The translations under genes and the position numbers were made by a program. 10,981 nt of DNA from Ruminococcaceae bacterium UBA5891 (lineage in GTDB: Bacteria; Bacillota; Clostridia; Oscillospirales; Acutalibacteraceae): the NCBI GenBank assembly GCA_002431945.1, contig DJET01000014.1, forward strand, positions 91,476-102,456, read 5' to 3'. The notes under the pieces are model-generated. The model did no database searches. It saw only the letters and a list, made by a program, of their open reading frames with translations, and had not been told where the DNA came from. Below are positions 6,751 to 10,981 of the stretch, piece by piece. How positions within the stretch are numbered: the first letter of the stretch is position 1; every line of letters starts with the position of its first letter.

Positions 6751-7328
6751 ATATTTGTATATACGGCGCTTCAAGCAGTATTATAGCGGGCGCTTACATA
6801 AACCCCGTAGAGGAGCTCGGCGCAAGGCTTGCAAAGCGCGGTCATACGCTTGTTTTCGGCGGCGGTAAATACGGTCTTATGGGGGCGGCGGTGCGCGGCG
6901 TAAAGGCGGCGGGCGGCAGGGCTTTGGCCGTTGTGCCAGAATTTTTGGCGTCCGGCGGAATTATATACGAGGATTGCGACGAAATAGTGTATACCGATAC
7001 TATGCGCCGCCGCAAGGAAATAATGGAGGACCGTGCGGACGCGTTTATAATAACTCCCGGCGGCCCCGGCACTCTGGACGAATTTTTTGAAATTTTAACC
7101 CTTAAACAGCTCGGCCGCCATAAAAAGCCGATTGCTGTGTTTAACGTATGCGGATATTACGATAATCTTATAAAGCAGCTTGAAAACGCGGTAAGGGAGC
7201 ATTTTATGTCCCCCGAAAACTTAAAGCTTTTCGGCGTTTTTCAAAGCTCGGACAGGATTGTTTCCTATCTTGAAAAAAACAAGGACGTGTTTTTTGAAAC
7301 TGCAGAACTGCGCTATACAAAGCGCTAA
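6747..7328 (+). CDS. LOG-family protein (TIGR00730; nucleoside 5'-monophosphate phosphoribohydrolase-like)
   Basis: A 193-residue Rossmann-fold protein of the LOG family, often mislabelled lysine decarboxylase. Characterised relatives remove the base from nucleoside 5'-monophosphates, including cytokinin riboside monophosphates, releasing ribose 5-phosphate. The nucleotide-binding GGGKYGLMG (38-46) and the signature PGGPGTLDE (104-112) are present, with R89 (RRRK) and E112 as the likely catalytic pair. Length is normal for the family. The start overlaps the Nudix stop (ATGA, 6747-6750), with AAGGG at 6736-6740 as a modest binding site, so it is probably translationally coupled. No convincing terminator follows, so some read-through into the rpsL promoter region is possible. 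Family is certain; in a gut anaerobe a nucleotide salvage or clean-up role is more plausible than hormone activation. Confidence 0.93.
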   Translation: MNICIYGASSSIIAGAYINPVEELGARLAKRGHTLVFGGGKYGLMGAAVRGVKAAGGRALAVVPEFLASGGIIYEDCDEIVYTDTMRRRKEIMEDRADAFIITPGGPGTLDEFFEILTLKQLGRHKKPIAVFNVCGYYDNLIKQLENAVREHFMSPENLKLFGVFQSSDRIVSYLEKNKDVFFETAELRYTKR

Positions 7329-7350
7329 GCGGTTTTGCATTAAAAAAATG

Positions 7351-7379
7351 TTGACAAGCGCAAAATAACGTGTTATACT
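7351..7379 (+). promoter_or_regulatory. Near-consensus extended promoter of the str operon
   Basis: TTGACA (7351-7356) matches the -35 consensus exactly; after 17 bp comes TATACT (7374-7379), preceded by the TGT extended -10 element (7371-7373). It is the strongest promoter in the window, as expected for ribosomal protein genes. Transcription would start near 7386, giving a leader of about 52 bases before the rpsL GTG. Confidence 0.92.
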
Positions 7380-7388
7380 GCATTAGTA

Positions 7389-7413
7389 TGCGGAATTGTC
7401 TCTTTTTTCCGTA
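7389..7413 (+). promoter_or_regulatory. Hairpin at the 5' end of the str operon leader
   Basis: TGCGGAA (7389-7395) can pair with TTCCGTA (7407-7413) through five Watson-Crick pairs, one G-U and one A-T, around a pyrimidine-rich loop. With transcription starting near 7386 it would sit at the extreme 5' end of the mRNA. It could protect the transcript or have no role; it leaves GGAGG (7426-7430) free. Confidence 0.4.
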
Positions 7414-7437
7414 AATTTAATATTTGGAGGTGTAACA

Positions 7438-7860
7438 GTGCCTACGTTTAACCAGTTGGTTCGCAACGGCCGCGAAACTATCGAGAAGAAGGCTAAGGCT
7501 CCGGCTCTTTTAAAGGGTTATAACTCTATGAAACGCCAGCAGACCGATAACGATTCTCCTCAAAAGCGCGGTGTTTGCACAGCCGTAAAAACTTCCACGC
7601 CGAAGAAGCCGAACTCAGCTCTGCGTAAAATTGCAAGAGTACGTCTTTCCAACGGAATCGAGGTTTCAGCCTACATTCCCGGAATAGGACACAATCTTCA
7701 AGAGCACAGCGTTGTTCTTATCAGAGGCGGACGTGTTAAGGATCTCCCCGGTGTGCGTTACCATATCGTGCGCGGAACCCTTGATACACAGGGCGTAGCA
7801 AAGAGAATGCAAAGCCGTTCAAAGTACGGTGCAAAGCGTCCTAAAGCAGGTGCGAAGTAA
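7438..7860 (+). CDS. rpsL: 30S ribosomal protein S12
   Basis: A component of the small subunit decoding centre, contacting h44 and h18 of 16S rRNA and monitoring codon-anticodon fit. The GTG at 7438 is chosen because GGAGG (7426-7430) lies just upstream and the product begins PTFNQLVRNGRE as in other Firmicutes; an in-frame TTG at 7396 has no such support. The 140-residue protein carries the Firmicutes-type insertion (about 24-40, LLKGYNSMKRQQ) relative to the 124-residue E. coli protein. The PKKPNS loop (K56, equivalent to E. coli K43) and GGRVKDLPGVRYH (K101, equivalent to K88; D102, equivalent to D89) are unmodified, so no classical streptomycin-resistance substitution is present. It is the first gene of the str operon and directly follows its strong promoter. 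Confidence 0.98.
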   Translation: MPTFNQLVRNGRETIEKKAKAPALLKGYNSMKRQQTDNDSPQKRGVCTAVKTSTPKKPNSALRKIARVRLSNGIEVSAYIPGIGHNLQEHSVVLIRGGRVKDLPGVRYHIVRGTLDTQGVAKRMQSRSKYGAKRPKAGAK

Positions 7861-7894
7861 TTAAAGAAAAATTTATCTCTGCTGCATATTAAAA

Positions 7895-7934
7895 GCGGCG
7901 GCGTTTATAATATATGAATATATAACGCCTCTGC
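7895..7934 (+). promoter_or_regulatory. Hairpin in the rpsL-rpsG intergenic RNA
   Basis: GCGG (7895-7898) pairs with CTGC (7931-7934) and GGCGTT (7900-7905) with AACGCC (7924-7929), separated by a single C/T mismatch. That gives about 10 bp, one of them G-U, closing an AU-rich loop. No T tract follows, so it is not a terminator. It lies in the 137-base gap where S7 of E. coli binds its own mRNA, which makes an autoregulatory site conceivable, but the match is in position only. Confidence 0.5.
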
Positions 7935-7964
7935 TCGGTGCCACGGGGAAAAGCTTCGAGTACC

Positions 7965-7984
7965 AATGAATTCATTACTATGAA
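7965..7984 (+). repeat. Palindrome and alternative pairing next to the rpsG ribosome binding site
   Basis: AATGAATTCATT (7965-7976) is a perfect 12-bp palindrome. Its right half TTCAT (7971-7975) can instead pair with ATGAA (7980-7984) across a TACT loop, whose last two bases belong to the AAGGAGG ribosome binding site (7983-7989). Two mutually exclusive pairings of the same TTCAT are therefore possible. Confidence 0.4.
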
Positions 7985-7997
7985 GGAGGGAAGTAAA

Positions 7998-8468
7998 GTG
8001 CCAAGAAGAGGCTTTGTCGCAAAACGCGACGTATTGCCGGATCCGGTATACAATTCAAAGAAAGTAACCCGTCTTATCAACAACATTATGCTTGACGGTA
8101 AAAAGGGTGTTGCTCAGCGAATAGTATACGGCGCTTTCGACATTATCAGTGAAAAAACGGGCAAGGACCCGCTTGAGGTATTTGATCAGGCTATGGAAAA
8201 CGTTATGCCGCAGCTTGAGGTTAAGGCTGTCCGCAAGGGCGGCGCTACCTATCAGGTACCTTTTGAGGTTCGCGCCGAAAGAAAGCAGACCTTAGGTCTG
8301 CGCTGGCTGACAACTTACAGCCGCGCCCGCAGCGAGAGGACTATGAAAGAGCGTCTCGCAGGCGAAATTTTAGACGCCGTTAACGGCATGGGCGGCGCTG
8401 CCAAGAAGCGTGAGGATACTCACAAGATGGCAGAGGCCAACAGAGCGTTTGCTCATTACAGATGGTAG
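7998..8468 (+). CDS. rpsG: 30S ribosomal protein S7
   Basis: A primary 16S rRNA binding protein that nucleates assembly of the small-subunit head and lies near the E site. The GTG at 7998 is preceded by AAGGAGG (7983-7989) and gives exactly the usual 156 residues, starting PRRGFVAKRDVLPDP and ending KREDTHKMAEANRAFAHYRW. An earlier in-frame start at 7938 would add 20 residues unrelated to S7 and is rejected. Core stretches such as TLGLRWL and GGATYQVPFEVR are intact. It is separated from rpsL by an unusually structured 137-base gap and from fusA by 50 bases, and is transcribed with them. In E. coli S7 represses translation of this operon by binding the rpsL-rpsG junction; whether that happens here is untested. 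Confidence 0.98.
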   Translation: MPRRGFVAKRDVLPDPVYNSKKVTRLINNIMLDGKKGVAQRIVYGAFDIISEKTGKDPLEVFDQAMENVMPQLEVKAVRKGGATYQVPFEVRAERKQTLGLRWLTTYSRARSERTMKERLAGEILDAVNGMGGAAKKREDTHKMAEANRAFAHYRW

Positions 8469-8518
8469 TTTGTATCTACTGATATTTTGTTTCCGTTTTA
8501 TGCGGATTGGAGGTTAAT

Positions 8519-10600
8519 ATGCCAAGAAAAGTATCTCTTGAAATGACAAGAAATATTGGTATAATGGCACATATTGACGCCGGTAAAACTACCACCACCG
8601 AGCGTATCCTTTTCTACACCGGTATTAACCGTAAGATGGGCGAAACTCACGACGGCGCGTCAACTATGGACTGGATGGAGCAGGAGCAGGAAAGAGGTAT
8701 TACAATTACCTCCGCTGCTACCACTTGCTTCTGGAAAGACCATCGTATCAATATTATCGACACTCCCGGACACGTTGACTTCACCGTTGAAGTTCAGCGT
8801 TCACTCCGCGTGCTTGACGGCTCAGTAACCGTTCTGTGCGCAAAGGGCGGTGTTGAGCCGCAGTCTGAAACCGTTTGGCGTCAGGCTGACGAATATCACG
8901 TACCGAGAATGATCTATGTTAACAAAATGGACATTATGGGTGCGGATTTCTACCACGTTCTTGATATGATTAAGGAGCGTTTCAACTGCAACGGTGTTCC
9001 GATTCAGCTGCCTATCGGCTCTGAGGACACCTTTAAGGGAATTATCGACTTAGTTAATATGGACGCGGAAATTTACTACGATGACCTCGGAAAGGACGTA
9101 AGACACGAGCCTATTCCGGAGGATATGGTAGAGCTTGCCAACAAATATCACACCGAGCTTATCGAGCATATTGTTGAGCAGGACGAAGAGCTGATGGAAA
9201 AATACTTCGAGGGCGAGGAGCCGTCTGTTGAACAGATAAAGAAGATAATCCGTCAGTCCACAATAGCTAATAATATGGTGCCGATCACCTGCGGTACGTC
9301 ATACAGAAACAAGGGCGTTCAGCCGCTCCTTGACGCTATTGTTGATTATATGCCGGCTCCGACCGACATTGAGGCTATAAAGGGTACAAACCCTGAGACC
9401 GGCGAAGAGGAAGACAGACATTCCTCCGATACAGAGCCGTTCTCTGCTCTTGCATTTAAAATTGCCACCGACCCGTTCGTTGGTAAGATATGCTTCTTCC
9501 GCGTTTACTCCGGTACTGTTGACGCAGGCGCCGGCGTTTATAACTCGGTTAAGCAGAACAAGGAGCGTATGGGACGTATTCTTCAGATGCACGCTAACCA
9601 CCGTGAGGATATTGAAACCTGCTACGCCGGCGATATTGCCGCTGCCGTAGGTCTTAAAAACACCACCACGGGCGATACCTTGTGCGACGAGAAGCACCCG
9701 ATCATACTTGAATCGATGAACTTCCCTGAGCCTGTTATCCGCGTTGCTATCGAGCCTAAGACCAAAGCAGGTCAGGAAAAAATGGGTCTTGCCCTTGCAA
9801 AGCTTGCGGAAGAAGACCCGACCTTTAAGTGCTATACCGATGAAGAGACCGGTCAGACCATTATCGCAGGTATGGGTGAATTACACCTTGAAATAATCGT
9901 TGACCGTTTGCTTCGCGAATTTAAGGTAGAGGCTAACGTGGGCGCGCCGCAGGTTGCTTATAAAGAAAGCATCCGCAAAAAGGTTGACCACGAAACTAAG
10001 TATAAGCGCCAGTCGGGCGGTTCAGGTCAGTACGGTCACGTTAAAATTATCGTTGAACCGAACGAATCCGGCGCCGGCTACGAGTTTATCAACGCCGTTA
10101 CCGGCGGTACTATCCCGAAGGAATTTATCCCTGCGGTTGATACAGGTATCCGCGGCGCATTGCAGGCAGGCGTGCTTGCAGGCTATCCGGTAGTTGACGT
10201 TAAGGTAACTCTGTACGACGGTTCTTATCACGAGGTTGACTCTTCCGAAATGGCATTTAAGATCGCCGGTTCTATGGCGTTTAAAGAGGCTTGCCGCTTA
10301 GCAGACCCCGTACTTCTCGAACCTATTATGAAGGTTACGGTTATCGTACCTGAGGAGTATATGGGCGACGTTATAGGCGACCTTAACTCTCGCCGCGGCG
10401 AGATTCAGGGCTTTGAGGATCGTTCGGGCGTTAAGCAGATCAACGCTCGCGTACCGCTCGGAGATATGTTCGGCTACGCTACCGACCTGCGCTCTAAAAC
10501 ACAGGGCCGCGGTCAGTATGTAATGGAGCCGGACGGCTATAAGGAAGTTCCGAAGAGCATTTCCGAAAAGATTATCTCTGCCCGTGCAAAGAAAGACTGA
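8519..10600 (+). CDS. fusA: Translation elongation factor G
   Basis: The GTPase that drives translocation of tRNA and mRNA on the ribosome and, with RRF, ribosome recycling. The ATG at 8519 follows GGAGG (8509-8513) and gives 693 residues, normal for EF-G; an in-frame TTG at 8507 is rejected because it overlaps the binding site. GTPase motifs are in order: AHIDAGKT (17-24), switch I ERGITIT (58-64), DTPGH with catalytic H85 (81-85) and NKMD (135-138). The G5 loop reads CGTSYRNKGVQ where CGSAF is usual. Domain IV begins around AYKESIRKKVDHETKYKRQSGG, and the conserved QFDRSG-type region near the C-terminus (RGEIQGFEDR) is present. NKMDIMGADF is typical of clostridial EF-G as I recall it. Few AUA codons are used compared with the LTA-synthase-like gene, consistent with high expression. 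Confidence 0.98.
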   Translation: MPRKVSLEMTRNIGIMAHIDAGKTTTTERILFYTGINRKMGETHDGASTMDWMEQEQERGITITSAATTCFWKDHRINIIDTPGHVDFTVEVQRSLRVLDGSVTVLCAKGGVEPQSETVWRQADEYHVPRMIYVNKMDIMGADFYHVLDMIKERFNCNGVPIQLPIGSEDTFKGIIDLVNMDAEIYYDDLGKDVRHEPIPEDMVELANKYHTELIEHIVEQDEELMEKYFEGEEPSVEQIKKIIRQSTIANNMVPITCGTSYRNKGVQPLLDAIVDYMPAPTDIEAIKGTNPETGEEEDRHSSDTEPFSALAFKIATDPFVGKICFFRVYSGTVDAGAGVYNSVKQNKERMGRILQMHANHREDIETCYAGDIAAAVGLKNTTTGDTLCDEKHPIILESMNFPEPVIRVAIEPKTKAGQEKMGLALAKLAEEDPTFKCYTDEETGQTIIAGMGELHLEIIVDRLLREFKVEANVGAPQVAYKESIRKKVDHETKYKRQSGGSGQYGHVKIIVEPNESGAGYEFINAVTGGTIPKEFIPAVDTGIRGALQAGVLAGYPVVDVKVTLYDGSYHEVDSSEMAFKIAGSMAFKEACRLADPVLLEPIMKVTVIVPEEYMGDVIGDLNSRRGEIQGFEDRSGVKQINARVPLGDMFGYATDLRSKTQGRGQYVMEPDGYKEVPKSISEKIISARAKKD

Positions 10601-10604
10601 TTAT

Positions 10605-10628
10605 AAAGCAAATAATGCTTGCTTTTTT
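10605..10628 (+). terminator. Weak terminator-like hairpin between fusA and tuf
   Basis: AAAGCAA (10605-10611) pairs with TTGCTTT (10619-10625), and a run of six T (10623-10628) follows. The stem is AT-rich, so termination would be partial at best; it may tune fusA against tuf. The rest of the gap holds TATAAT (10647-10652) without a recognisable -35, so a separate tuf promoter is possible but not shown. Confidence 0.4.
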
Positions 10629-10691
10629 AAGTCAAATTTGTTAAACTATAATTAAATAATATTGCATATAGTATAAGGAGGAAAATATACA

Positions 10692-10981
10692 ATGGCAAAG
10701 GCAAAATTTGAACGTAACAAACCCCATGTAAACATTGGTACCATCGGTCACGTTGACCACGGTAAAACCACTCTTACTGCTGCTATCACTAAGTATCTTT
10801 CACTTAAGGGTCAGGCTCAGTTCGAGGATTATGCAAACATCGATAAGGCTCCTGAAGAGAGAGAGCGCGGTATTACAATCAACACCGCTCACGTTGAGTA
10901 CGAGACCGATAACCGTCACTATGCTCACGTTGACTGCCCCGGACATGCCGACTATGTTAAGAACATGATCACCGGTGCTGC
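10692..10981 (+). CDS. tuf: Translation elongation factor Tu, 5' part
   Basis: The GTPase that delivers aminoacyl-tRNA to the ribosomal A site. The reading frame opens at ATG 10692 after AAGGAGG (10675-10681) and stays open to the window edge, giving about 96 of the usual 395-400 residues. Visible motifs are MAKAKFERNKPHVNIGTIGH at the N-terminus, GHVDHGKT (G1), ERGITIN (switch I), DCPGH (G3) and the start of the KNMITGA helix. Nothing is unusual in this part. It follows fusA by 91 bases, the classical rpsL-rpsG-fusA-tuf order, with a weak terminator-like hairpin in the gap. The gene is cut by the window end rather than broken. Confidence 0.97.
   Translation, partial: MAKAKFERNKPHVNIGTIGHVDHGKTTLTAAITKYLSLKGQAQFEDYANIDKAPEERERGITINTAHVEYETDNRHYAHVDCPGHADYVKNMITGA

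Noticed and set aside
7318..7337. Hairpin at the end of the LOG gene (CAAAGC against GGTTTTG) considered as a terminator
   Set aside because: The stem is imperfect and no T tract follows, only CATTAAAAAAATG, so it does not fit an intrinsic terminator.
7938..7997. Upstream in-frame start for rpsG, whose first residues (MPRGK) echo the true MPRRG start
   Set aside because: No ribosome binding site; the extra residues are not part of S7, and GTG 7998 gives the exact family length. The resemblance is probably chance.

Overview
The window looks like a chromosomal segment of a low-to-mid GC Gram-positive anaerobe in class Clostridia, most likely a gut Oscillospirales/Ruminococcaceae-type bacterium. 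The basis is an S12 with the Firmicutes-type N-terminal insertion ending in PQKRGVC, strong purine-rich ribosome binding sites (GGAGG), GTG starts on both ribosomal protein genes, sigma-A promoters of the TTGACA-17-TATAAT type, and an EF-G with clostridial-looking wording (NKMDIMGADF). Genus cannot be told from the sequence alone. The content is mostly housekeeping, and I do not see a clear new defence or mobile system.

Layout: positions 1-215 hold no credible gene. They contain a nested palindromic repeat cluster (about 13-170) next to the minus-strand terminator of the first gene. A beta-CASP metallo-beta-lactamase ribonuclease-like gene runs leftward (216-1814). It is divergent from a variant ribose-phosphate pyrophosphokinase (2004-3131), with two promoters and an AT-rich palindrome between them. 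The pyrophosphokinase converges on a small cysteine-containing lipoprotein gene (3187-3894, minus) across a 13-bp GC-rich hairpin. The lipoprotein is in turn divergent from a tightly packed three-gene unit: an LTA-synthase-like membrane phosphoglycerol transferase (4058-6265), a Nudix hydrolase (6265-6750) and a LOG-family nucleotide phosphoribohydrolase (6747-7328), joined by TAATG and ATGA overlaps.

A near-consensus extended promoter at 7351-7379 then starts the str operon: rpsL (7438-7860), rpsG (7998-8468), fusA (8519-10600) and the beginning of tuf (10692 to the window end). These supply two small-subunit proteins and the two main elongation GTPases. The rpoBC genes that precede rpsL in many Firmicutes are not next to it here. 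The 137-nt rpsL-rpsG gap contains an imperfect 10-bp hairpin and alternative pairings beside the rpsG ribosome binding site, and is the best candidate in the window for a regulatory RNA element.

Most of the genes fall into nucleotide/PRPP metabolism and clean-up (pyrophosphokinase, Nudix, LOG), envelope synthesis (LTA-synthase-like protein, lipoprotein), RNA turnover (beta-CASP protein) and translation (str operon).
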